64,000 bases of DNA from Craspedostauros australis (Eukaryota; Bacillariophyta; Bacillariophyceae; Mastogloiales; Achnanthaceae), in assembly GCA_026770025.1 (NCBI GenBank), contig JAMXDE010000012.1, forward strand, positions 1,426,001 through 1,490,000. Reading direction: 5' to 3'. Below the pieces are notes generated by a model. The model saw only the letters and a program-made list of their open reading frames with translations, was not told the DNA's origin and searched no databases. Below, piece by piece: positions 19,463 through 29,204 of the stretch. Every line of letters begins with the position of its first letter. The stretch's first letter is position 1. The position numbers and the translations under genes were made by a program.

Positions 19463-21595
19463 TCAACCTTCCGTGGTGGACCACCGCGTTTCCTTCGGAA
19501 TCGGTTGTCCCACGGTACGATGTTCGTGTGCGATGCGCAACACGCCCGTCGTGGAAGATGCCTCAATGACGGCCGTCATAACTGCGCGGTCTTCATTGAG
19601 CTTGTCTTTGTAATAGAATATCTGATCGGTCGTGTAGACGGCAATGGCGGCGCGTCCATGCGAAAGGATCTGCACCGAATCCACCGATACCAACGTGGCC
19701 TGCTTCATCAGCATGTCGCCCGTGAAGAGATCGCAGAATCCGTCGCGGAAAACGGGGTTGCCGGAGGGGCGGATCAAGCAGTATCCTGGTTTCATGTACT
19801 TGCTTGTGAAGGCCTCGAATTTGCGTCGGCGTTCCTCGTTGTTGTTGCTTCGGATGCTGTCGGTTCCGCTGCCGCGGCTGCAATTGCTGTTGCCGTGGTT
19901 GCTTCTGCTGTTGTCGGCCTGTGGCGTATCTTGGGCGTCTTCGGCAAGATCCTGCTGAGGTGACGTCGACACGTGGCGAGGCAATGATTCGGCAGCTGCC
20001 CTGATCATCACATCCGCGTCTTGGTCCAACAATTGTTCCTCACCATCGTCGACGGCCTTATCACTCGCTTCGTCCGGAGCGTTTGCATCCATGTTCGCAG
20101 CAACCTCGGGAACTGCTTCTTCCTCCTTGTCGCTATCTCCTGCGCTCGTTTTGCCATCATCGGGAATGTCACCATTGCAGCTATCGTCGTCGTTGTCAGT
20201 GGGACTCGACGCAGTCGTCGTCGTCGTGACATCGCCATCGCCACCACTCGGTTCCGTGACGAGCACCTTGTCGTTTGTGCTGACATCGCTTTCCGCGCCA
20301 TGTTCCTCTTGCGCAACGTCCTCCGCGTTATCATCGCATTGCAAATTCAAATCGCGATAGTAACATTCCAAAAATCGATGAACGCGTTCCGTCGTGACAT
20401 GCGATGTCTGTCGCATACTGTTGCCAAAGCCGGATTGTTTTGGATCTTGCGGCAGTTGCATGACGCGACGTTGCGTGGGCCATGCGGCGGCGAAGGTGTG
20501 CATGCCAGTCGTGAATCGTCGTTCGGGCATGGGTCTCGTGTTGTCGTTGTTGTCGTCCATGTCGTCGTTGCCCGTGAAGTTGTAGTCGCTGTCGTCGGGG
20601 TCGACGACGATGCGGGGGCTGAATCCTCTGCGCGCGGCCATGGGTGATGATTGGCGCGGCGTCGCGGTGGGGATGGTGTCGAGGGTGTTGCCGGACATGC
20701 GACGATCCTTGTCCATGTTGGAGGACTTGGAATGCCACGAGTTGGTGTTATGCGAGGAGATATGCGCGCGGTGGTTGCTCATGCTGCTGCTGTGGGGTCG
20801 ATGGGTGTTGACGTTGGCGTTGATGGTGGCGTGGCCGAATCTGCCCTGCTGCGGACCGGAGGCATCGGTGCTGACGGAATCCGTGACGCTGACATTGTCG
20901 ACAACGCGGTCATCATCGCTGGTGGGATTGGGTGCATCAAAATCGGAATGGGATGGCACGGAGTAGTCGTCGTCGCTGCTTGCGTCGCTGAAGTACTTGC
21001 GATCATCGCGCCGGCTGCTGCCAGTGCTGTTGCTGCGGTGTATGACGATGCCGCCGGCTTCATGCGGCGCGGTGGGTTTGCGCTGCGCATTGTTGCGACT
21101 GCTGTTGTTGCTTCGGATGCTTCTTGTTGTTGCGGCGGCGGCGGGCTTATTGATGATGACAGTGGTGTTGGCGGAAGGAGGAGAGAGAGCAGGGATGGGA
21201 TCACCTCTGCCATCCTCGAAAGGCTGTATTATGGCGTCGTGAGTCAGAGGCACGCCCTTCTTCTTCGATCTGAGGTTGGTTCGAGTGATGGTTGGTCCCA
21301 TTGTTCCCAAGGTATCCTGCGATTCTTCATGTCCATGTTCATGTCCATGTTCGTGGTCATGTTCCTGTTCGGGGTCATGGTCGATCTCGGATGGCTGCTG
21401 CGGATGCTGCTGCGGATGATGCTTCCGAGGACGACGGCCCACATGCGATCGCTTCCTTTGCGGATGAGCCGGCGGTTGGTTCTTGTCTGGGTGCTGGTGG
21501 TGGGGGTATCTGGACTTCTCCATGAAGAGGGAAGGACCAGAAGCGATCGACTGCAGCGAGCATGAGGACATCGAGATGGATTCATCGTCCTGCAT
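19463..21595 (-). CDS. SnoaL/NTF2-like domain protein with long disordered N-terminus (copy 2)
   Basis: 710 residues. The first ~560 are low-complexity: His/Glu repeats (DPEQEHDHEHGHEHG), runs of Ser, Asn and Asp and an Arg/Lys-rich patch. The last ~145 residues align without large gaps to copy 1 at 3094-4653: FTSKYMKPGYCLIRPSGNP, TLVSVDSVQIL, and the end motif IAHEHRTVGQPIPKETRW. Conservation is confined to this domain, while the N-terminal tails share only composition. The two copies are on opposite strands ~15 kb apart, so this is not a simple tandem duplication. Function unknown; a ligand-binding or scaffolding role is possible from the fold. Confidence 0.8.
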   Translation of the reverse strand: MQDDESISMSSCSLQSIASGPSLFMEKSRYPHHQHPDKNQPPAHPQRKRSHVGRRPRKHHPQQHPQQPSEIDHDPEQEHDHEHGHEHGHEESQDTLGTMGPTITRTNLRSKKKGVPLTHDAIIQPFEDGRGDPIPALSPPSANTTVIINKPAAAATTRSIRSNNSSRNNAQRKPTAPHEAGGIVIHRSNSTGSSRRDDRKYFSDASSDDDYSVPSHSDFDAPNPTSDDDRVVDNVSVTDSVSTDASGPQQGRFGHATINANVNTHRPHSSSMSNHRAHISSHNTNSWHSKSSNMDKDRRMSGNTLDTIPTATPRQSSPMAARRGFSPRIVVDPDDSDYNFTGNDDMDDNNDNTRPMPERRFTTGMHTFAAAWPTQRRVMQLPQDPKQSGFGNSMRQTSHVTTERVHRFLECYYRDLNLQCDDNAEDVAQEEHGAESDVSTNDKVLVTEPSGGDGDVTTTTTASSPTDNDDDSCNGDIPDDGKTSAGDSDKEEEAVPEVAANMDANAPDEASDKAVDDGEEQLLDQDADVMIRAAAESLPRHVSTSPQQDLAEDAQDTPQADNSRSNHGNSNCSRGSGTDSIRSNNNEERRRKFEAFTSKYMKPGYCLIRPSGNPVFRDGFCDLFTGDMLMKQATLVSVDSVQILSHGRAAIAVYTTDQIFYYKDKLNEDRAVMTAVIEASSTTGVLRIAHEHRTVGQPIPKETRWSTTEG

Positions 21596-24251
21596 GGTTG
21601 TGGTTGTGGTTGCTATGGCTGTTATGGCTATGACTGCTATGGAGTAGCGTAGAGTAGGAAGAGCAGGGAGAGAGTGGGAAGAACAGGAATAGAGGAGTAC
21701 TATGCTAGTGCGAATAGTATGAATACAAGGATGGTCACCGTGCGATCAGAACTGTGATGTCCCTGTTATGGTCGTGGCTGCAAAGGCGGGTCTGCTGATG
21801 ACTGTGATGCCTTGGATTGGTTGGGTCTGTTTGTGCTCAGGATGGATGATGATGGGTATGGGTGATGAAGATGGGTGATGAAGATGGGTATGGTGTGATG
21901 GAGGCGGATGATGGATGCTCTATCGTAATCCTGCTGCTCCTGTCGCTACTCCTGTTGTTACTCCTGTTGTTACTCCTGCTGTTACTCCTGTTGTTACTCC
22001 CGTTGCTGTTGCTGGACAATGTCGACAATGTCGACAGCGGATGGTCACCAAGAAAAGATGTCTTCTTGTGGTGTTGCACCAAGGGGAGGAATCGGTGGAG
22101 AGCGCCAGTATGAGCGAGTGGGACTACTCGTGTTGGTATTCAGGTATGAGGGCGTGGTACGGCTGTGTTTGGTTAAGAAGAGTGTTCTGTTGCTCTCTGT
22201 CGCTATGTATCGAATCAGTCACAAGTCCTCGGCTCTGCTTCGTGTGGCTTTGCTTTGTGTTGCGCTGGTGTGATGTCCTCTTGTTTGTGCCTTCACTGTT
22301 TGTGTTGCCACGAGTACTACTACTACTATTGTCGTTGTGCCTTTGTTTGTGTGTATCTGGACGTCGTTGTATCGTTGGTTGGCAAAGCACCTTGGAGTAC
22401 AATAGCCGCAGAAGGTCGCAGATTATGTATTGCGCGAAACGGCGTCTTGGGGCCTTTTGAGCAATGATCGAAGACGACCAGGACAGTTTCTGGAGGACGA
22501 TGACGAGTTCGGTTGATGCGGTTCACAACGAACCGAATCAGAACAGAAGAAGCGAGTTCATCCAATCTGGTGGTCAGCGGCAACAGAGATGAATGGCCTG
22601 GGAAGCCAAAGGAAGGGTACGGAAGCGTCGTCGTCGTCCACTCCACCAATGCTGTATCGCTTCTGGATGAAGAATCCATCAGGTTTGGCCTCTCTTTCAT
22701 CCCTGGCTTATAATTTACGACACGATCACACTTAGGTGCGAACATGAGCATGAGGAGAGTGTGGCCAGATTCAGAGCTGCGGTGTAACCGGCTTCGTCTT
22801 CTCTCAGAGTATATAGCAGCATGTAGCGGGAGCCTCCGCCAATGTATTATTATACACAACGACTTGATCGTTGTGCGAAGGTCAGCAACCGCAACTACAA
22901 CAAACTCCAATTGCACTCCACCATGGTGAACATGGGCAAGGAACTCCTTGAGGTGACAATGCTCGGATGGTACCGACACAACTTCATCTTCAAAGAAACA
23001 GATTCCGACACAGGCTGTTTGTTCTCCCTTTCTCCTCGAACGAGACAAGGCCCCTGACACAATGACACGCGCACAAGTTGGTGCCAACAACGGCGGTCAG
23101 CGTTGCCCGCGCAATCTGCCGCTCCACTCCCAAGAAGTCTGCCATGGCATGTGCGCATCGGAGCGCAACTACCGACACCCATCTGCCAACCATGTCCAAC
23201 GAATCCATTTGTCGGATGCAAAGCAGCGAAGAGTATCAATAGTGCGTGGAGTATCAAAGGAAGATGGCACCAACCAACCACCAGAGGGGCACAACCCAAC
23301 GATCCGCCGCCAACACAGGTGTGGAGATGAACGCCTCTGTTCTCCGCCTCTCCATCTCCAACATCGACATCTTTGCGTTTCCGTCCTCTCCGGAAAGCGG
23401 CTCTCCACAGTTTGCCTCGACGATGGGCCCAACGATCATCGTGGCCGAAGCTTTCCATCTTTGCGGATTCGGCACTCGTTCCTCCTTTCCTCCTCGCCTT
23501 GACATCGGTGAAGTCTGACAAGGCCTCTGTCCTTCCCTTGATGTCTTCTCCAACCACTCCATGGTCGTTATTTGCGTGTGGTCTTGCGGCGACGAATCTG
23601 CAACCTCCGAACACGCGTGCTATTTCTTCCAGCGGAAAACAAGACCGCCATAAAAGCGCCCTACTTGACTTTCGGCAAGTTTCCGCGGCACTGCTGCTTA
23701 ACGCTGAACTGGCGAACCAAAATATCACACATGGGCGTTCAAGCACTTCATTTGTCCGCCACAGTCCATCAACTCCTTTGCTGATCACGTACGGACATTC
23801 CGTGTTTGGTCGGGAATGAAAATCGCGGGAATAGAGATAAAGAGGCTGATAAAGTACTCATTCCATTCCCGAATTGGAAGTATCTTGGCGAATCGGATCG
23901 TCTGTGTCGCGTGTACGCCAAATTTTTGATGCGCGGTCACATGGCCTGGGTGTCACAATGAGGGTCACTGACACACATGGCCAACGGAAGCGGAGGGCGA
24001 AGCAGTATCTTTCATACTGTTTCGCATCTATCAGAACGCAAACCAACAACATCAACGCATTCATCACCATCAACAGCAGCAGCAGCGAGTTGCCGATCCT
24101 GGCACTCTTATTGGCACACCGACAAGCACTCCGCACTGACCAGCCCACATTGATCGATCGATCGATCAAACAAGCAATCAAGTATAGTAATCCAATCGAT
24201 TACATAACCCACAGCAAGAGCAGTACCAGCAACACCAGCAGCAAGAGCAAC
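21596..24251. other. Gene-poor spacer with microsatellite
   Basis: 2.65 kb without a supported gene. A minus-strand frame at 22895-23788 (297 codons) is the longest, but it has no domain, no composition bias like the neighbours and an overlapping plus-strand frame of similar quality. A 12-base repeat lies near 21939-22010. An A/T piece (TATTATTATACACA) occurs near 22843. The last 60 bases before the GTPase start are built of AGCAACACCAGCAGC units. Confidence 0.4.
21939..22010. repeat. Imperfect 12-base tandem repeat (CTCCTGTTGTTA)
   Basis: About six copies of CTCCTGTTGTTA with substitutions (CTGCTG, CTCCCG). It lies in the spacer upstream of the minus-strand SnoaL-type gene. No coding role is evident. 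Confidence 0.75.
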
Positions 24252-26660
24252 ATGAGCGAAGCAGAAGACTACGATGTCGTTTCATTCGCCGAATCTCCAT
24301 CGGTGAAGTCCGTTCCTCTGTTCCTGCCGAGCAACATGGCGTACGACCCTGCCACGCAGACCATCTCGGAGAACAAGGACGCGGAGCCGCTCGGCGATGG
24401 AGACGACGACCTCGACGGTCCGCAGTACCCGCTGGTGCTGGTGCCAGAGGCCGGCGCCAAGATCCTGCAATCCGTCAAGAACGCCCCGATCTCCTGCATC
24501 TCCTGCGTGGGACCCTACCGGACGGGAAAGTCCCTGCTCATGTCCAGGTTCCTCAAGGACTCCAAGGCCTTCCAGGTGGGACCCACGCTCGAGGGATGCA
24601 CGCGCGGCATCTGGATCTCCACCTCCGCCATCGTCGGCAACGACAACTGCCACACCTTCCTCCTGGACTGCGAGGGCGCCGGAGACCCGCTGGAAGGCGA
24701 TGAGGCCTCCAACGTGCGCATCGCCCTCACCTGCATTCTCATCTCCAGCATCTTCCTCTTCAACAACACGGGCAGGCCCGACCGCGGCAGCCTCCAGTTC
24801 CTCTCCTACCTCACCACCATCCGCAAGCGCCTGCCCACGCCCTCCGCCGATGACGCCGATGCCGACAACAAGCACTTCCCCTCCTTCCTATGGGTCTTCC
24901 GCGACTTCTTCCTGCAGCTGCCCAAGCGCAAGAAGACGGCCGACCACTACACGCTGCAGGAGTACATGCTGGAGCGCGTCCTCGTGTCGTCCAACAGCGG
25001 CAATCCCGATGACACCGTCGTCGAGAGCCTGCTCAACGACTTCCAATCGATGGACGTGCTCAAGATCGGCTACCCGCGCAAGGGCGAGGAGTCCTTCACG
25101 CCCGACGAGATGTCCAAGCTCGACGACGTCGCGTGGGATGACTTCGATGACGACTTCCGTGCCGACGTCGGCGCCGTCATTGCCATGTGCCGATCCAAGG
25201 CCACGCCCTTCACGCTGTCGTCGGCGACTGGCGGGAAGGAGACGGTGGCGACGGGGCCCATCTTTGTGGAGTGGTGCAACCGCGTGCTGGCCTTGGTCAA
25301 TTCGGAAGACACCATCCCCAACTTGCCGGACCTGCAGCACCAGCTGCTGCAGACCATCGCCGATGGCGAGCTCGAAAAGGCCGTCGACAGCTACAAGGAG
25401 AGCATGCAGGGCTATCTGGATGCCTGTCCACCGTACAATGACAATGAGACCACGAAGGAGACCACGGACGCGCTCGTCGAAACGTACAACCTCGAGGGTG
25501 TGGCCGAAAAGACGGACCTCGTCGACAAGAGCGAGGAATTCGCCTCCGCTTTGGCCGAGACCATGAAGGAAGCCATCGGCTCGCCGCCGTTGGCCGATGT
25601 CACCATGCAGCGATTGCAATCCATGTGCACGGATGAGTCCGCGGCGTCATCGTCCTTCCTGTCCAAGCTCGTCTCGCTCAACAAGGACCGCTCCGAGGCA
25701 TCGTGTTTGGCGTTGGCGCGTTCCATGTACTTTGAGATGCGCGAGAACGTGCGCGACGATGCCACCAACATCACGGAGGACGATTTTGCCGCCATGGTGT
25801 CGGCCTTGCTGGAGAACTTCCGATCCAGCGCGCGTGGACCGGCCGTGGAGGGCACCATCGATACCTTCATCAAGGAACAGGAGGAGGCGGACGTCAACTT
25901 CCTCAACAAGGTGCGCGGCATCTACGAGCTGTACCAGACCACGATGAAAGAGAAGGAGGAGCTCGATGCAAAGGTCAAGGAGACGGAGCAGAAGGTCGAG
26001 GAACTGGAGATCACCATGGAAGAGACCAAGCAGGAGCATGCCGAGCAGGTCAAGACTCTGAATGCCGAAGCCGAGGCGAACGTGCAGAAATTGAATGCCG
26101 ATCACGAGGAGGCCATGGGGGTGGCCATTGCGGAACAGCAGGAGATCCAGGCCACGAAGCTCAACGAGCTCACCGAAGACATGAACGCCAAGATCGAAGT
26201 ATTGCATCAGGAGCGCAAGGCGGAGCTGGAGGCCAAGGAACTCGAACTGGAGAACGCCAAGCAGGATGCCGAACGCAAGCTCGCGGAAGAAATCAATGCG
26301 CGCGAGGATCACCTCAAAAAGACGGAGGCTTCGCATGCCTCGCAGATTGAGGAGCTCATGAAGGTGGCCGATGAAAAGATGCAAGGTGAGATCGTGGCGG
26401 CCGAGAGCAAGCGCAAGAAGGAGATCACGGTCCTCAACGAGGAAATGACGAGCAAGTTGCACGAAGCCGAGGAGCGCATGCGCCTGGAGATTCTGGAGCG
26501 CGAGAAGCGATTGAACGAAGAGGAGGAGAAACATCGCGACGAATTGGAAAAGACGCGCTTGAAATTGCTAAAGGAACAGGATGAGGAGCGCGAGAAGTAC
26601 CTCAGGCAGATCGATGATCTCAACGCGCGCTGTTTCAATCCTCAGTGTTGCACCATGTGA
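24252..26660 (+). CDS. Guanylate-binding-protein-like large GTPase with C-terminal CaaX-like motif
   Basis: The start at 24252 gives 802 residues. The frame is open 126 codons further upstream, but that part does not resemble the family and the ATG at 24252 follows a C/A-rich leader. The GTPase domain shows the P-loop GPYRTGKS (87-94), the TRGIW switch region, the DCEG G3 motif (139-142) and the GBP/atlastin-type G4 motif RD in FLWVFRDFF (217-218). After the helical middle region a long charged coiled coil runs from ~560 to ~790 (EETKQEHAEQ, ERKLAEEINARED). The last residues CFNPQCCTM end in CCTM, a plausible CaaX prenylation site, as in vertebrate GBP1 and GBP2. Such GTPases oligomerise on membranes. 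Role in this organism unknown. Confidence 0.88.
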   Translation: MSEAEDYDVVSFAESPSVKSVPLFLPSNMAYDPATQTISENKDAEPLGDGDDDLDGPQYPLVLVPEAGAKILQSVKNAPISCISCVGPYRTGKSLLMSRFLKDSKAFQVGPTLEGCTRGIWISTSAIVGNDNCHTFLLDCEGAGDPLEGDEASNVRIALTCILISSIFLFNNTGRPDRGSLQFLSYLTTIRKRLPTPSADDADADNKHFPSFLWVFRDFFLQLPKRKKTADHYTLQEYMLERVLVSSNSGNPDDTVVESLLNDFQSMDVLKIGYPRKGEESFTPDEMSKLDDVAWDDFDDDFRADVGAVIAMCRSKATPFTLSSATGGKETVATGPIFVEWCNRVLALVNSEDTIPNLPDLQHQLLQTIADGELEKAVDSYKESMQGYLDACPPYNDNETTKETTDALVETYNLEGVAEKTDLVDKSEEFASALAETMKEAIGSPPLADVTMQRLQSMCTDESAASSSFLSKLVSLNKDRSEASCLALARSMYFEMRENVRDDATNITEDDFAAMVSALLENFRSSARGPAVEGTIDTFIKEQEEADVNFLNKVRGIYELYQTTMKEKEELDAKVKETEQKVEELEITMEETKQEHAEQVKTLNAEAEANVQKLNADHEEAMGVAIAEQQEIQATKLNELTEDMNAKIEVLHQERKAELEAKELELENAKQDAERKLAEEINAREDHLKKTEASHASQIEELMKVADEKMQGEIVAAESKRKKEITVLNEEMTSKLHEAEERMRLEILEREKRLNEEEEKHRDELEKTRLKLLKEQDEEREKYLRQIDDLNARCFNPQCCTM

Positions 26661-27319
26661 GATATCCTCGACGCACTGTGCGGCAATAGAGAGCGTTAAT
26701 GAGCGCGCGCATCTCCGTTGCTCCATCTGGCACAGTGCGTCGGTGTGACATATGTTTGTCTGCAAGTCAGAAATCTTGAAAATAAGTGCAACAAAGTGAA
26801 TGTGCGAAGGTGGTACAGTGAGGTCGGGTCGGTGTGGAATCCTCGATCCTTGCCCAAATGAAGTATAATCGTAAAGTGTAATATGCAGTAACATGATAGC
26901 GTGTGTGTGCGTACGCTTACGCGTACGAGTTTGTCGGCTATCTACAGATGCCATTACGTTGGAGCATTGCATTGCAAGTTGTGGCAACTTGGGGGTGACG
27001 AAAGGCAGTTGTGGCGCATTGTTGAGAAAGGTCGTGACCATGTTCCACAGTCGAAAGCCATCAACGCAAATGCCAGTTGGCTCAACATCCAACGACACAG
27101 TACAACCTTCAGTGCGGCTTCGAGTGCATATCTTCTGGTTTGATTGTGGCGAAGTATTTTACTAATAGTGGTGTATTGTATTGTACAAGTCTAAGGGATG
27201 GAAGTATTGGTACAGGAGTCGGTTTGGCGCCATGCTCCGGTTCGTTGCCTTCGCGTTTGTTTGCGAACAACGAAAGAGCGCGGCAAGTGCATACCGGACA
27301 GAGAGGGAGGAATGCGTGC
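26661..27319. other. Convergent intergenic spacer
   Basis: No supported gene. It contains the 3' regions of the GBP-like gene and of the small secreted protein. A near-palindromic stretch GCGTACGCTTACGCGTACG lies at about 26909-26928. A/T-rich sequence (TACTAATAGTGGTGTATTGTATTG) lies near 27160-27185. Confidence 0.4.
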
Positions 27320-27964
27320 TCACGACAACAGAGCCTCCTCGATCTTGATGATCTGCGTCACGGTGGATCCTCGCAGTCCCTTCGTCTCGTGGTGGTCTTC
27401 GTGGTCATTCTTGGTGATGGCCTTGCTATCGCACGTCTCTCCTTCGTGCTTCACGACGAAGTGCTTGGATGCGGCGACGACGTTGTACACAGGTGGGGAG
27501 TCGGACGAAGAATCCGAAACGGAAGACAAGTCCTCGTCTTCCTCTTCGTCGCCCATCTCACGCACCAAGACCAGCTTGTAGGATCCTGCCGCGAGGGGCG
27601 CGCCCTGGAACTGGAATCGGAACTTGCCCCATTGCGGGCACTTCTTTCCATTCGGGTAGACATCGTGGCTGCATGCCCACACCCAAATCCCATTGTCGTG
27701 CAGGCTGGTGACGTTCTCTCCGTCGTCGACTTCACCGTCGTCGGATGAGAGGTACAGAGCCACGCGGTCATTGTACTGCGGAAATTGGTTGATGAAACGC
27801 GCGATGATCTTCTCGCCGCTCTCGAAGCAGTGCTTGTTTGTGGAGATCTTCGTCTGGTCTTCCTCTTCGCTCGCGGCCATGACGACAGCGCAATTGTTCG
27901 ACAGGATGAGGCACAGCGATGATGCCCAGGCGAGGACGGTGAGGAGGGATGATGTGGATCTCAT
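27320..27964 (-). CDS. Small secreted acidic beta-rich protein
   Basis: The ATG at 27964 begins a signal peptide (MRSTSSLLTVLAWASSLCLI...VMA, residues 1-30); the open frame extends upstream to 28111 but without a leader-like sequence. The mature part has four cysteines (~46, 97, 107, 177), enough for two disulfides. The pattern is a beta-sandwich: CFESGEKIIARFINQFPQYNDRVALYL, then WVWACSH, GKFRFQFQG and AAGSYKLVLVRE, then KHFVVKHEG. This layout resembles the small Ig-like beta-sandwich modules of secreted phosphatases and SKICH-type domains, but I cannot name a family. An acidic Asp/Ser loop (GDEEEDEDLSSVSDSSSD) interrupts it. Probably secreted or in the endomembrane lumen; function unknown. 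Confidence 0.65.
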   Translation of the reverse strand: MRSTSSLLTVLAWASSLCLILSNNCAVVMAASEEEDQTKISTNKHCFESGEKIIARFINQFPQYNDRVALYLSSDDGEVDDGENVTSLHDNGIWVWACSHDVYPNGKKCPQWGKFRFQFQGAPLAAGSYKLVLVREMGDEEEDEDLSSVSDSSSDSPPVYNVVAASKHFVVKHEGETCDSKAITKNDHEDHHETKGLRGSTVTQIIKIEEALLS

Positions 27965-29204
27965 GGTGGCTTGTTTTGTTGGTGGCGTTGGAATTCGAAC
28001 TGTGGGATAGAGGAGAGGTGTCGTCGATGCTGTTGTCGATGTTGATGTTGATACTGATGCTTGTGCCGTTTTATGCAGTCTGTTGGTGGGTGGTTCCGAT
28101 TTGTGAACCAACTTGGTTGTTACATTGGCGCGAAATCAATCGGGGAAACGGTGATTTGTGACAACCCACGAACTGCGAGCCACATCAACGAACACCGTTG
28201 TCATTCCCGTCAGATTTTGGGACTCCAACCTACATAATATTTATTCATCCATGAAGGTTTACATATCGATCAAACAACGTACTGAATAAAATTACCAATT
28301 ATATTCATTTCAACGCATATCCATAAGACAGCAACCTTCACCTTCTCTTTAACACGTACATTGATTCTGTTCACGTCGTTGTTAGAAAATCAATATGGAT
28401 ACGCGGTACAATGCCAATAATTTACTAATTTGTTTCAAGTACGTTACAGCATGTCTTGTTGCCGTCACACTCCTTCCCATGTCGTTATGATGACAAGAAG
28501 TCACTTAACGCGGCGCCGTTGTATTGCGGCGGTTGTTTCGTCTCCGCGTGTCGCGTTTCGTCCGAAGCGACACGTGACTTGTGGAGAGTTGGCACGATGT
28601 TATGACGCCACATCCGTGATTTGTGTGTCCAATCGTGCAGAATCGAAGACCAACCACGAAACAACACACGAAACACACGCATGGCCTCGTCTTGATCACA
28701 AAATGAACCACATTCGGAACTCGTGTCGCCCAAATTGAAGGTGTGCACAGCACGCAGCATTTCACAACGATCGGAACATCAATGCGACCGTGATGCATGG
28801 CCCACTGATATGCAGAGGATGAGTCGAGTAGAGCAGAGTTGGACAATTCACAATATTACAAATAATGCGATCCTATTCCCGATTTACTCTTCTAGTAGTA
28901 CGCATTGAGGATATGGATATACTCACGCAACAAATATTGGGAGAGTTGTAGTACAGTCGTTTGTGTCCTCTTCAACTAATTGCCATTGAACGAATTCATT
29001 CTGATCCACGCTGCTCCTTTCCGTAGGAAGCAGGAATCAAGACGAACGAGGGAGAGGGATCGACAGATGGAACCGGAGAACGAAGCACAGCGTGTGTCAC
29101 GATGGTGTTCACCACAATCGTAACATTCTCATTGTGTGTCGTCGTTGCTGCATCTCGTGGACGAACGAGTTCATGGAGTGTGTCTTTGTCACTCTCTCTC
29201 TCTC
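27965..29204. other. Gene-poor, A/T-richer spacer
   Basis: 1.2 kb with no supported gene. 28200-28430 is clearly richer in A and T than the rest of the window (for example AATATTTATTCATCC and TAAAATTACCAATTATATTCA). A second A/T piece lies near 28848-28870. No RNA gene was recognised. Confidence 0.4.

Noticed and set aside
20651..21565. 304-codon plus-strand frame
   Set aside because: Antisense shadow of the low-complexity part of the second SnoaL-type protein.
22895..23788. 297-codon minus-strand frame in a spacer
   Set aside because: No motif, signal or composition supports it, and overlapping plus-strand frames are equally open.
24397..25566. 389-codon plus-strand frame
   Set aside because: Shifted frame within the GTPase gene, made of Ser/Arg/Pro/Thr from GC-rich codons.
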